A stretch of 64,000 nt of DNA, taken from assembly GCA_965226785.1 (NCBI GenBank), contig CBDDEC010000002.1:62001-126000 (forward strand). The letters are read 5' to 3'. Position 1 is the first letter of the stretch; each line of letters opens with the position of its first letter. Positions 1 to 8,191 of the stretch are shown here, piece after piece. The stretch is from CBDDEC01 sp965226785. GTDB lineage: Bacteria > Chloroflexota > Dehalococcoidia > UBA2979. The position numbers and the translations under genes were made by a program. A model generated the notes under the pieces. It was not told where the DNA came from. It did no database searches and worked only from the letters and a program-made list of their open reading frames with translations.

Positions 1-661
1 TGCGCGTGAGGGCGCTGCCTTGTACGCGCAGCGCTGCCTCGAGGCGGCGGCCGTTCGCGACGAGGTTGCGGTCCAGCACCCGCACCTCGCGCACCAGTTC
101 GCGGGCCATACGCAGCCGCTCGCGATCCGCGGCGCCCGTCGGACGCAGGCGGCGTAGGAGCGCCTGCGCGCGATCGGCGGAGAGCCTGGAGGGGCCCCCA
201 CCCGGTCGTAGCTCGCGCAGCAGCCGGTGCAGCCGGTTGACCACGCGCGTGCGTTCCTGCGTGAGCTCGTCGCGGCGGTCGGAGAGCAGTCGCAGCACCG
301 CCGTGTCGTCCTCCGCCCGCACGGCACGCAGCGCCGTGAGGGGTTGGGCGGCGAGCGCAATGGCACGCGCGTCTGCGGGGTCGGACTTCCCGCCACCGGA
401 GAGCAAGCGCACGCGCGCCACCAGCCGCGCCGGGACATCGACGACCGACTCGCCCTCCGTGAGCAGCCACTGGCTGAGGCCGTGGCCGAGACCGCGGGCC
501 CCCTCCACGGCCCAGCGGCGCTCGGGCCACTGCCGCGCCCAGCGCAGCAGCCGTCTGTGCGCACGAGCTTCCACCCGGAGCTGGCCGAGCTCGCGGCCCG
601 CGGGGTCGACGGCGAGGGCGGTATGCGAGGACTTGTGGGGGTCGACGGCGATCACGATCAT
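1..661 (-). CDS. IS110-family transposase, N-terminal part (runs off the window)
   Basis: The 5' two-thirds of a DEDD transposase/recombinase of the IS110 family, beginning MIVIAVDPHKSS at 661 and leaving the window at base 1. The catalytic Asp of IAVDPHKSS, the Glu of VEGARGLGHG and the Asp pair of GKSDPADARAI are visible. It is nearly identical, at both DNA and protein level, to the complete gene at 53047-54072 (base 1 corresponds to 53412), so this is a second copy of the same element. Whether the C-terminal half exists lies outside the window. Confidence 0.9.
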   Translation of the reverse strand, partial: MIVIAVDPHKSSHTALAVDPAGRELGQLRVEARAHRRLLRWARQWPERRWAVEGARGLGHGLSQWLLTEGESVVDVPARLVARVRLLSGGGKSDPADARAIALAAQPLTALRAVRAEDDTAVLRLLSDRRDELTQERTRVVNRLHRLLRELRPGGGPSRLSADRAQALLRRLRPTGAADRERLRMARELVREVRVLDRNLVANGRRLEAALRVQGSALTR

Positions 662-893
662 GAAGCTCTCCCTGTCGTAGCTGAACTGCGGTGGGGAGGG
701 CGGTGGACAGGCCGACTTCGGGAGCACCCGCACGCCTCTGTCGAGTCACACCGCGGCCGGACGGTGGCCGGCGACACTCCGCCCCAGAGCCAGTCCTGCT
801 CAGCAGCACGGCAGCAAAACTTGGAGTCAGCCGACCAGCGTCCTCAACACCTTAGGGCCGCAACCCCCGGTGTCTGGCCGGATTCAAACAAGT
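662..893 (-). ncRNA. IS110 left-end noncoding region, candidate bridge RNA
   Basis: A 232-base stretch upstream of the IS110 start codon with no credible ORF, almost identical to 54073-54304 ahead of the second copy. IS110-group elements are known to encode a bridge RNA in such a left-end region that pairs with donor and target DNA. The RNA itself is inferred from position and conservation. The region ends at the junction with the terminal repeat of an IS-A copy (CGGCAAAACC from 894). Confidence 0.5.
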
Positions 894-1123
894 CGGCAAA
901 ACCTCATGCGGCCCACCGATACTCATGATGCAAACCTCCTAGCAGCAGCTTGCTGACGGCTCGCTGGCTCGACGCCCGCTGCACCGGCTTGCGTCCCTCC
1001 GGAGAGTCGAGCGCGAGTGACCGATGTGGGCGCATCGCGTTGTAGTGCTCGATGTACTCGTGGAGCAGGCGCCTCAGATGCTACTCGTTGACCGCGATGA
1101 CGTGATCGAGGCACTCGCGCCGG
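894..1123 (-). mobile_element. IS-A fragment, transposase C-terminal end
   Basis: The end of IS-A starting inside its terminal repeat (CGGCAAAACCTCATGCGGCC) and carrying the last coding part (VLGEY.. to GGLHHEYRWAA equivalent), diverged from other copies. The outer GTGGGGCGG half of the repeat is absent because the IS110 left end abuts it. Homology to IS-A stops near 1123. Confidence 0.8.
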
Positions 1124-1320
1124 TCACCCGCTTCACGCTTCGGCGTCTCGCGCGGGTACGTCCTCAGGCGCGGGGCCGGGAAGTCGAGGAGTGTGGGGAA
1201 CTTCGCCTCGACGACGCCGGGAGTCACGGCGTCCCCACGTCCCCAAAGCCGATGTCAACCTGGAGCGTGATCCGCCGCCCCGGAGGTCGGCTCAGCAAGG
1301 CTAGTATGGCGACCCCGAAC
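1124..1320 (-). pseudogene. AbiEii/nucleotidyltransferase toxin fragment
   Basis: Two minus-strand frames together give ITLQVDIGFGD followed by VTPGVVEAKFPTLLDFPAPR and LRTYPRET. This is the conserved core of AbiEii-type nucleotidyltransferase toxins of type IV toxin-antitoxin systems (consensus DIGFGDxVTPG...YPTLLD.PAP.L.AYPRE). A frameshift lies near 1235. The conserved AEK-containing continuation is lost at the IS-A junction at 1123 and the N-terminal nucleotidyltransferase motif is not recognisable, so this is a remnant. The family assignment rests on recalled consensus only. Confidence 0.55.
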
Positions 1321-1368
1321 CTGCCGCTGTGGACCACGCGAGAGGGCAATGGCGGTACGGTGAGAGCG

Positions 1369-1746
1369 ATGCACCAAGTCGACCGTGAGACATTCGGGGC
1401 GCTGCTCGTCGAGGCTGTGGCCACGCTACCCGAGGCGTTCCGCGAGCGCATCGAGAACTTGAGCTTCATCGTTGAGGAAGCGGCCCATCCAGACGACCTC
1501 CGACGCACCGGCACTACCCGCGGCCATACGCTGCTCGGGCTCTACCGCGGGGTCCCGCTGACCCGCCGTACGTCCAGCTACAACCTCACGACGCCTGACG
1601 TCATCGTCCTCTTCCGGCAACCGCTCCAACGAATGGCGCGTGACGCCGAGCATCTCGCAACGCTCGTGAAGCACACGGTTCAGCACGAGGTGGCGCACTA
1701 CTTTGGCATCAGCGACCGACGGCTGCGGGAGCTTGGCTCGTACTAA
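1369..1746 (+). CDS. Zincin-like metallopeptidase domain protein
   Basis: 125-residue protein with VQHEVAHYFGISDRRLRELG at its C-terminus, the HExxH zinc site of the small Zincin_1 (possible zinc metallopeptidase) family. Family members are typically 110-140 residues, single-domain and cytoplasmic, and their physiological substrate is generally unknown. The ATG at 1369 is chosen because the region upstream reads into the neighbouring AbiEii and IS debris. The gene looks intact although it is surrounded by fragments. Confidence 0.75.
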   Translation: MHQVDRETFGALLVEAVATLPEAFRERIENLSFIVEEAAHPDDLRRTGTTRGHTLLGLYRGVPLTRRTSSYNLTTPDVIVLFRQPLQRMARDAEHLATLVKHTVQHEVAHYFGISDRRLRELGSY

Positions 1747-1808
1747 GGCGCGTTCCCGCCGGCGTTGGTAGTGACGACGCGCAGAACTCGGCTCGGAGTC
1801 GATGCTAT

Positions 1809-1865
1809 GTAACCGCCGGTACTTGGAAGTGGCGTGTCTTGTGGTTCTTCGGGCGCTGGTCCGCC
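1809..1865 (-). repeat. Stray copy of the LPSTG-encoding repeat unit
   Basis: 57 bases reading GGPAPEEPQDTPLPSTGGY on the minus strand, matching the 48-bp repeat unit of the LPxTG protein at 45974-46081. Here it is joined in frame to a transposase fragment, immediately after TFKTLY. The DNA beyond the unit does not match the 46-kb gene. Confidence 0.8.
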
Positions 1866-2140
1866 GTACAGCGTCTTGAAGGTGAGCGTCTGCACGGTGA
1901 AGAAGTCCTCAGCCCAGAGCTGCGGGCGGTGGTTGGCGAGGAAGGTTCGCCAGGACTGGGACGGCGGAGGGCGCTGCGGCGTCCGCCGATAGCACCTCAC
2001 CGTCTCCGCGCTCACCTCGTAGCCGAGCGCGAGTAGCTCGCGCTGGATGCGGACGGCGCCCCAGCGCGGGTTCTCGGTTGCGATCCTCGCGATGAGCCCT
2101 TGCAGCTCTTTGCTGATACGCGGCCGGCCCGGGTGTCGGC
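1866..2140 (-). pseudogene. Diverged integrase-core transposase fragment
   Basis: Minus-strand frames give NPRWGAVRI-like, EVSAETVRCYRR, PPPSQSWRTFLANH and AEDFFTVQTLTFKTLY. This is the HTH and first catalytic Asp region of an IS-A relative, clearly more diverged than the other copies. Both ends are lost: the N-terminal side joins a 160-bp repeat and the C-terminal side joins the LPSTG repeat. Confidence 0.75.
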
Positions 2141-2141
2141 A

Positions 2142-2301
2142 CCAGGCGCTCGAACTGTGGGCTCCGGACGACCGGCGGCCACGGTCACCACCCCGGAGCG
2201 AGGGCCAAGTCGTGGGTCGGCCGATCCTGGGCGGGCTGCATCACGAGTACGAGCGTCTCGCCGCGTGACATTCGGGCGGACGACATTTTCTGGTAGCACA
2301 G
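2142..2301 (+). repeat. 160-bp repeat R160, copy 1
   Basis: 160 bases repeated at 50301-50460 with about two mismatches and sharp ends on both sides. The plus strand encodes RPILGGLHHEYERLAA followed by a stop, resembling the C-terminal tail of IS-A transposases (PVLGGLHHEYRWAA). It is therefore probably the end of a related element mobilised or duplicated as a unit. No terminal inverted repeat is obvious. Confidence 0.7.
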
Positions 2302-2394
2302 CCTCACGCGTCGTCACATCGGCACGATAGGCGGGCTCTGTCGCATACTTCGGTTGACCGTCTGAGGACTGACCCGATCGAGGAGGCATGTCCG

Positions 2395-2979
2395 CTGCGC
2401 TTCAAGAACACGAGCCGCTACAGCGACGATGAGACACTCGAGCTGGTCAGCTTCGCGCTCGAGGGGATCGACCACTCCCGCGTGGCAGTCCACCTGAAGA
2501 ACTCGAGGCAGAAGTACCGCGGCCGCGCTTACGACGGCGTGCCGGCAGTGTCGCCGGCAAGTCGCGACCCCGACGTGAAGTGGCTGGTGACGCTCGGCCT
2601 CGGCGCACCCGGGCTGTTCCCAGCCGACAACCTCGTGCAGACAGCACGGTGGTCTCCCGTTCGTGGCGAACCGGGGCCCGCCGACGTCCTGCGCAGGGCT
2701 CCTCGCGGGCGCCTTCGGGGGCGACTTGAACGGCGCGTCATCAGCACCCACGCCTATGGGGGCAAGAGTTCGCCGCAGCTGGCGCTCGCCACGTGGCGTG
2801 AGGCGCTGGTGGTGGTGGCCGCCCACGAAGGTCGCCACGTATGGCAGTTCCAGAGCTCAACGCCGCGCAGTGAGGTGGACGCTGAGCATTGGGGCGCGGA
2901 GCGCCTCGCCGCGTTCAGACGTGCCGGCGCGCCGAGCGGTTCGGCTGCCCAAGCGATACAGTCCGGCCAATGCACCTAG
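2395..2979 (+). CDS. HExxH-containing protein of unknown function
   Basis: An open frame of about 194 residues with a possible zinc-protease motif, VVVAAHEGRHVWQF (HEGRH), followed by PRSEVDAEHWGAERLAAFRR. The N-terminal part (NTSRYSDDETLELVSFALEG) looks structured. No ATG lies in frame at the start. A GAGGAGG ribosome-binding site at 2378-2384 precedes an out-of-frame ATG at 2388, so either a rare CTG start or a one-base frameshift must be invoked. The end overlaps the next gene by 10 bases, suggesting translational coupling. Catalytic activity is inferred from the motif only. Confidence 0.6.
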   Translation: MRFKNTSRYSDDETLELVSFALEGIDHSRVAVHLKNSRQKYRGRAYDGVPAVSPASRDPDVKWLVTLGLGAPGLFPADNLVQTARWSPVRGEPGPADVLRRAPRGRLRGRLERRVISTHAYGGKSSPQLALATWREALVVVAAHEGRHVWQFQSSTPRSEVDAEHWGAERLAAFRRAGAPSGSAAQAIQSGQCT

Positions 2980-3491
2980 TTGTCGACGGCATGAACGTAA
3001 TCGGCAGCCGCCCGGACGGCTGGTGGCGCGATCGCGAGGCTGCATCGCGGCGCCTAGTGGATCGGTGCGAGCGCCTCGTGCGCGCGGACGGAGCCGAGGT
3101 CACCGTCGTCTTCGACGGGCACCCGCGCGATGACCCGTCGGAGGACGAGCACACGGGCGTGCGCGTGCTCTACGCAACGCGACGCGGTCCGGATGCTGCC
3201 GACGACAGCATCGTCGAGCTTGTCGCGAGCGCGGAACGTCCCGAAGAGCTTCGGGTAGTCACCTCGGACCGCGAGCTGCGGCGCCGGGTCGAGACTCTCG
3301 GTGCGACGGTTGGGGGTGCCACCGAGCTGCTCGATCGGCTCGATCGGCTCGATCGGCTCGATCGGCTCGATCGGCTCGACGCGCTCGGCCGCCAACCCGT
3401 GACGGGCAGGTACGGCGTCGGAGCGGGCCGGGCGGCTCGGTGCGACCATGGAGTTACCGAGGGTCATCAGAGCACCCCTCCCCGTGAGTGA
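2970..3491 (+). CDS. NYN/YacP-like RNA-cleaving domain protein
   Basis: 173-residue protein starting MHLVVDGMNVIGSRPDGWW, the signature of NYN (YacP-like, PIN-fold) ribonuclease domains. It has acidic positions D6 (VDGMNV), the VVFDGHP strand, the ADDSIVELV segment and VVTSDRELRRR typical of the metal-dependent active site. The C-terminus contains an LDR tripeptide array from a 9-bp DNA repeat (3330-3374) and ends just before a 22-base C tract. It overlaps the HExxH gene. The family is assigned with good confidence; the RNA target is unknown. Confidence 0.8.
   Translation: MHLVVDGMNVIGSRPDGWWRDREAASRRLVDRCERLVRADGAEVTVVFDGHPRDDPSEDEHTGVRVLYATRRGPDAADDSIVELVASAERPEELRVVTSDRELRRRVETLGATVGGATELLDRLDRLDRLDRLDRLDALGRQPVTGRYGVGAGRAARCDHGVTEGHQSTPPRE
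3330..3374 (+). repeat. 9-bp tandem repeat within the NYN gene
   Basis: Five exact copies of CTCGATCGG plus a degenerate sixth, encoding repeated Leu-Asp-Arg. The unit is a multiple of three, so copy-number change would preserve frame. Confidence 0.95.
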
Positions 3492-3493
3492 GG

Positions 3494-3515
3494 CCCCCCC
3501 CCCCCCCCCCCCCCC
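3494..3515. repeat. 22-base poly-C tract
   Basis: Uninterrupted run of C between the NYN gene and an IS110 fragment. An equally long C run occurs at 34772-34793. Confidence 0.9.
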
Positions 3516-3522
3516 GGAGCGG

Positions 3523-3670
3523 AGCCTCTGTGTCAAGCGGCCTCGGTAGCGCAGGTGCGAGCATCGGCCACCATGCATCGGTAAACAACGTCCGAGAGTC
3601 GGCGTTTGAGGCAGCGCAGCGCCTCGTTCCGACTCTTGCCAGCGGCGAGTTTGCGACGGAAGTAGCCGTC
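3523..3670 (-). mobile_element. IS110 (53-kb type) right-end fragment
   Basis: Matches 53037-53184: the right end beginning AGCCTCTGTGTCAAGC and the last roughly 45 codons of the transposase, minus strand. It is preceded by GGAGCGG, which partly resembles the GTGGGGCGG seen at the other right-end junctions. Its other side is cut by an IS-A end at 3673. Confidence 0.85.
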
Positions 3671-3672
3671 GC

Positions 3673-4427
3673 GTGGGACGGCAAAACCCATGCGGCCCAC
3701 CGATACTCATGATGCAAGCCTCCTAGCACCGGCTTGCTGACGACTCGCTGACTCGGCGTCCGCTGCACCGGCGAGCGTCCCTCCGGAGAGTCGAGCGACA
3801 ATGATCGATGCGGACGCATCGCGTTGTAGTGCTGGACGTACTCACCAAGCACCCGCCGGAGATGTTGTTCGTTGACCGCGATGACATGGTCGAGACACTC
3901 GCGCCTGAGCGTGCCGATCACGCGCTCGGCGATGGCGTTGGCATTCGGCGCGTGCACCGGAGTCAGAATCGTCTCGATCCCGAGCCGTCGAGCGCGTGCG
4001 ATGAAGTCTCCGCCATAGCTACGGTCGCGGTCTCGGATCAGGAACCCTGGCTGCTGACCCCAGGCGGTCGCCTCGATCATCTGCCTGCCAGATCCAGGGC
4101 GCGTTCGGATGCTCCGTGACGTTCCAGTGCCGGATGCGGCGCCGGTCGTGGTCGATCACGATGAGCACGTAGAGCGTGCGGAAGGCGAGCGTCTGGACCG
4201 TGAACAGAGCGGCGGCCCAGATGCTGGACGCGTGGTTGCGGAGAAACGTGCGCCACGACTGGCTCGGGGGTCGCCGCAGCGCTTGCCGGCGGTAGCGACT
4301 CACGGTGCGGGCGCTGACCTCGAAGCCAAGGGCACGCAGCTCGCCGACGATGCGGACGGCGCCCCACCGCGGATTCTCAGTGGCGATGCGGACGATCAGC
4401 TGTCGCAGCTCTGCGGGAATCCGGGGT
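3673..4427 (-). pseudogene. IS-A copy, frameshifted and 5'-truncated
   Basis: Starts at the terminal repeat GTGGGACGGCAAAACC. One extra base near 4083 (CTGCCTGCC where other copies have CTGCTGCC) breaks the frame, and loss of one T near the end removes the usual stop codon. Homology stops at 4427, so the first third of the transposase and the other end are missing. Confidence 0.85.
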
Positions 4428-4553
4428 GAGGTTCAGCTTAGCTTGTTCCAGCAGGCTCTTCGAGCGCATAGTGGCTGGGAGGGACTGACGGGCTTTGCGG
4501 CGAAGCCAAGGAGCAGGCGGTTAGCCTTTTCGTCGCCTGTAGGGGGGTGTATT

Positions 4554-5826
4554 TTGGGAGAGTCCACTCGACGGACAGTATGGGTTGCGCGCTTATGTTT
4601 GCTGGCCGTCGCTTTGCTGTGGGCGGGCGCCGTCTCATGCGGAGGACAGGGCTTCGAAGCCGGTCCCCTCGGAGCCGTGCAGGTGGCACCCGGAGAGGCC
4701 ATCCAGATACGTTCGATGCACGTCCTTACAGGGCTTGGTGACCTGGGCGCCCCGAGCCAACGCGGCGTGGCGCTGGCGTTGGGCTGACTATGGCCCTATC
4801 AAAGGGCACGATGTCGAGATGGGCGCCGGCCTCGACTCGCTCTGCACCGAGGAAGGCGGACGTGCCGCCGCAGATACGGTGACCGGCGACCCCCGGGTCG
4901 TCGGCGTCATCGGCACGTCCTGCTCCGTCGCCGCCGCCGCCGCTTCGCCAATCCTCAGCGAGGCCGGCCTGGTGATGATCTCTTCCTCCAATACGGCCCC
5001 TTCGCTGACCTCCGACCTGCGCGGCAACGCCGATTCCAACCATCATCCCGGCTACTACCGGACCTCCAGCAACGATCTGCATGAGGCGCGCGCGGTGGCG
5101 CAGTTCGCCTACAATGATCTCGGCCTGCGCAGGATGGCGGCCATCCACGACGGCGACCCCTACACTACCGGCCTCACCGGCGCCTTCGCCACCGCATTCG
5201 AGGAGCTAGGCGGCTCGGTCGCCGTCGCCTCTGTCAGCAGGGGCGATACGGACATGGCCCCCGTCCTCACCCGGATTGCGGCGGGCAGTCCGGATGGCCT
5301 CTTTTTTCCCCTCTTCCAGGAAGAAGGCGCCCACATCGTCCAGCAGGTCGGCCAGATCGCTGGGCTTGAGGACGTCACGCTGATTGGCGGCGCGGCCCTG
5401 CTGGTCTCCGAGTTCCTGGCCATCCCCGAGTCGGAGGGCGTCTACTTCCCGGGTCCGGAGTTGAGCTTCGGCGGCAACACCAACGAGGCAACCGGCAAGG
5501 GCGGCGAGGCGCTCATCGCCGACTATCGAGAGCGGTACGGCGAGGCGCCCACATCCGCCTATCTGGCCCACGCCTACGACGCGGCCACGATGCTCCTCCG
5601 CGCGATCGACGAGGTCGCTGTTGGCGACGGAGATACGCTGTACATCGACCGGGCCAAGCTCCGGGAGGCGCTGGCCGGAGTTGCCGGTTTCAGGGGTATC
5701 ATCGGGATCATCTCCTGCGACGAGTTCGGCGACTGCGGCACCGGCCGCGTACAAATAACGCACCACACCGATTCCAGCGTCACCGACATTGCGGGGCTAC
5801 CCGTTGTCTACAGCTACGCGCCCTGA
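4554..5826 (+). pseudogene. Branched-chain amino-acid-type ABC substrate-binding lipoprotein, frameshifted
   Basis: A type I periplasmic-binding-fold protein (Leu/Ile/Val family) that captures small molecules for an ABC importer. A TTG at 4554 behind AGGGGGG starts a lipoprotein signal (LCLLAVALLWAGAVSC, lipobox Cys). That frame runs to ALALG and stops at about 4787. The rest of the protein (DYGPIKGHDVEMGAGLDSLC, VGVIGTSCSVAAAAASPILS, NDLHEARAVAQFAYNDLGLR, SAYLAHAYDAATMLLRAI) continues in the +1 frame. Deleting one G in the GGG near 4784 restores ALALADYGPIKG. No transporter partners are adjacent. This is either a pseudogene or a base error. Confidence 0.8.
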
Positions 5827-5855
5827 TTTGCCAACCTGCGTCGTGGCAGGAGGTT

Positions 5856-6683
5856 CTGATGCTCCTATCGCCTGTCAAGCGAGCGATTCGGCGCGCGGGA
5901 GGTGGCGATAGAGCTGCCGTGCGACGTAGCGCTTGAGCGAGCGGATGATCTCGCGCTTGGAACGGCCCTCGCGCGTGCGCCGCTCGACGTAGCGGCGAGT
6001 GCGGGGGTCGTGGACCATGCGGACCATGACGATTCGCCAGAGCGCTTGATTCGCGGTGCGGTCGCCACCGCGGTTGAGTCGTTTGCGGATGGTCAGCCCC
6101 GACGAGGCGTCGATCGGGGCGCCTCCGCAGTGATGGGCGAATGCCGCCTCGCTGCGGAGGCGTTGCGGGTTGTCGCCGGCGGAGACGAGCAGAGCGCCGG
6201 CCGTGTCGGTGCCACGCCGAAGCAGGCCACCAGGGCGGGTGCGGTGGTGGCGACCAGCTGCTTGAGCACGGTGTCGAGGCGGCGGCGCTCTGCCTCGAGG
6301 CGCTGCACCCGTCGAGCCAGCTCACGCAGGGCCAGCTTGGTGGCGCCGACGGCGGTCGTGGGGTCGGCGGGGCGCAGCCGCGCCGCGGTCGTCACCAGCT
6401 CGAACACAGTGCTGCCACGCAGTGCGGCCCGGAGGTCGTCCGGTCCACTCACGAGCAGGGCGCGCATCTGGTTGAGGGCCGTCGTGCGTGCATGCCCGGC
6501 CGAGCGGCGAGCCGTGCGCAGCGCGCGGATCGCCTCCACGGCACCGCTGCGGGTCTTCGCCTCACCCGAGCCCTCCCCTGACTGCGCAGCGCGAGCGGCG
6601 GCGATGGCGTCGACGGGGTCGGACTTACCGTGGCGGCGTCGCAGCTGGCGGTTGGGGCGATTCACCTCCACCACCGCCACCGT
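5856..6683 (-). pseudogene. IS110 (24.7-kb type) copy, truncated and frameshifted
   Basis: C-terminal three-quarters of the transposase found intact at 24672-25730, with right end CTGATGCTCCTATCG and stop at 5875. A missing C near 6215 (GGTGCCACGCC for GGTGCCCACGCC) breaks the frame. The N-terminal end is cut by MITE-2 at 6684 after the VVEVNRPNRQLRRR region. The DxxD motif (KSDPVDA) and C-terminal Ser region are still readable. Confidence 0.9.
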
Positions 6684-6778
6684 GTGGGGCACGAAAACCT
6701 CATCCGCCGTATCCGCGAGGCGCGCCGCTGACTCCGAAACGCTGAAATCATGGGCTGGATCGAATATTGCCGCCCCAC
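6684..6778. mobile_element. MITE-2, copy a
   Basis: 95-bp element from GTGGGGCACGAAAACC to TATTGCCGCCCCAC, one of four copies of identical length. It is too short to code. Its ends resemble those of IS-A. Copy a differs from the others at GGATCGAATATT. It separates an IS110 fragment from an IS-A fragment. Confidence 0.85.
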
Positions 6779-7007
6779 GGGACCAACCACGTGCCAGCAG
6801 TGACCAGAGTCGGCGGTCGTGGCGACGGAGCCGCGGTCGACGACGGCCCCTTGTGTAGACGGTCGAGCTGACGCCGCAGCGCTAAGTTCTCGAGGACGAG
6901 ATCTCGGCGGGCGCGGACCGAAGTGAAGAGTGCTGCGACAAGCAGACGGAGGTAGAGCACAGACGAGCCTCTCGTGGCTCGCCGATACTCTGCTATCTCA
7001 GGACAGA
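6779..7007 (-). mobile_element. IS-A fragment, transposase N-terminal end
   Basis: Encodes YLRLLVAALF, VRARRDLVLENLALRR and part of the following basic region on the minus strand. It begins at the MITE-2 boundary, and homology ends near 7007 before the IS-A terminal repeat. Confidence 0.8.
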
Positions 7008-7060
7008 CCTGCTGACGACTTTCCCAGCTAGTCCATACTCAGTGCAGCGAGGGGGAGGGC

Positions 7061-8009
7061 TCCGTCAGAACTCAGACCACCGATCCGCTGCTAGCGTCGG
7101 AGTGAACGACGACGTCTGGGGAGGATTGCCTGTGATGTGCCCGCGCTGCAGCTCGAGTGAGACTAGTTCGCGCAGCCGACGCACCTCCGCGGGCTACTGC
7201 ACGTTCGCATGCCGCGCTTGCGGAACGGTCTTCAACGAGCGAACGGGCACGCCGTTTAACGACCTCCAGTACCCGACCGACGTGGTGATGCTCGCCGTGC
7301 TGTGGCGCCTGCGCTACAAGCTGAGCTTCCGCGACGTCGCCGAGATGCTGCTCCAGCGCGGATTCGAAGTCACGCACGAGACGGTTCGTGTGTGGGAGTT
7401 CCGGTTCGCGCCCTTGCTCGCCAGTCAGCTGCGCGCGAAGCGGCGCGGCCGCGCCGGCGTGTCTTGGTACCTCGACGAGACGTACCTGAAAGTCGGCGGT
7501 CGTTGGAGCTACCTCTATCGCGCGATCGACCACAGGGGCGAACTCATCGACTCGATGCTCAGCGAACGCCGCGACAAGCACGCAGCGCGACGGTTCCTAC
7601 GACGGTTAGCTCGAGATCTCTGAAGGCAAGCCCGCACGGATCACGACTGACCTCCACCCCGCGTATCGGCGTGCGATCCGCTGGATCATCGGACGCAAGG
7701 CGTGGCACCGGACGACGCAGTACCTGAACAACTACACCGAGCAGAGCCATCGCGCCGTGAAGCAGCGCTACTACCCGATGCTCGGCTTCGGGAGCTTCGA
7801 GTCAGCGTCGCGTTTCTGCAGCGCATTCGACGAGCTGCGACAGTACTTTCGCGTTCGCCGCCGCGGCGACGCCCTGTCTCGCTCGCCGCTCAACGACGGT
7901 TGTTCCTGGCTCGCTGGCGTTCGCTGATCGCGGAGGCGGCTGCGGCGTAGACCGGTCACTAACCCGCGATTTGCGTCGGTCCCGCCATCGGTCGTCTGAG
8001 ATCTGACAG
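7061..8009 (+). pseudogene. IS6-family element, transposase broken by two indels
   Basis: Ends CTCCGTCAGAACTCAGACC and GTCTGAGATCTGACAG. The coding region (ATG 7135 to about 7950) matches the intact gene at 23535-24350 but carries an extra C near 7610 (TTAGCTCGAG for TTAGTCGAG) and a further small deletion near 7872. The N-terminal zinc ribbon (MCPRCSS..CRACGTVF) and first catalytic Asp (WYLDETYLKVGGRW) are intact. Confidence 0.9.
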
Positions 8010-8179
8010 TGCCTCGCCGTTCCCTTCAGGTGAGCGATCGGACAGAGTGCGGGTCGGCAACGCGCCGATGGGGCGCCTTCGGCAGAGTGGCCGTCTTCGA
8101 CGCCCGCCACCTCACCACGCCGGTGCATCACCGGGGCATCTACGCCTACAATCCCCCAGCCGCCCCCACACGCGGCTAG
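8010..8179 (+). pseudogene. C-terminal fragment of an unknown protein
   Basis: One plus-strand frame reads GRVAVFDARHLTTPVHHRGI and YAYNPPAAPTRG before a TAG at 8177, with protein-like composition but no start. It begins at the IS6 end, so any 5' part was lost there. The family is not recognised. Confidence 0.3.
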
Positions 8180-8191
8180 AAACGACCCCGG

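Noticed and set aside
3330..3374. CRISPR-like array
   Set aside because: The 9-bp units are contiguous with no spacers. No other array-like repeat-spacer pattern was seen in the window.
6093..6692. Minus-strand frame beginning MPHTVAVVEVNRP taken as an independent gene
   Set aside because: It is the truncated IS110 transposase; the apparent start is created by the MITE-2 junction.
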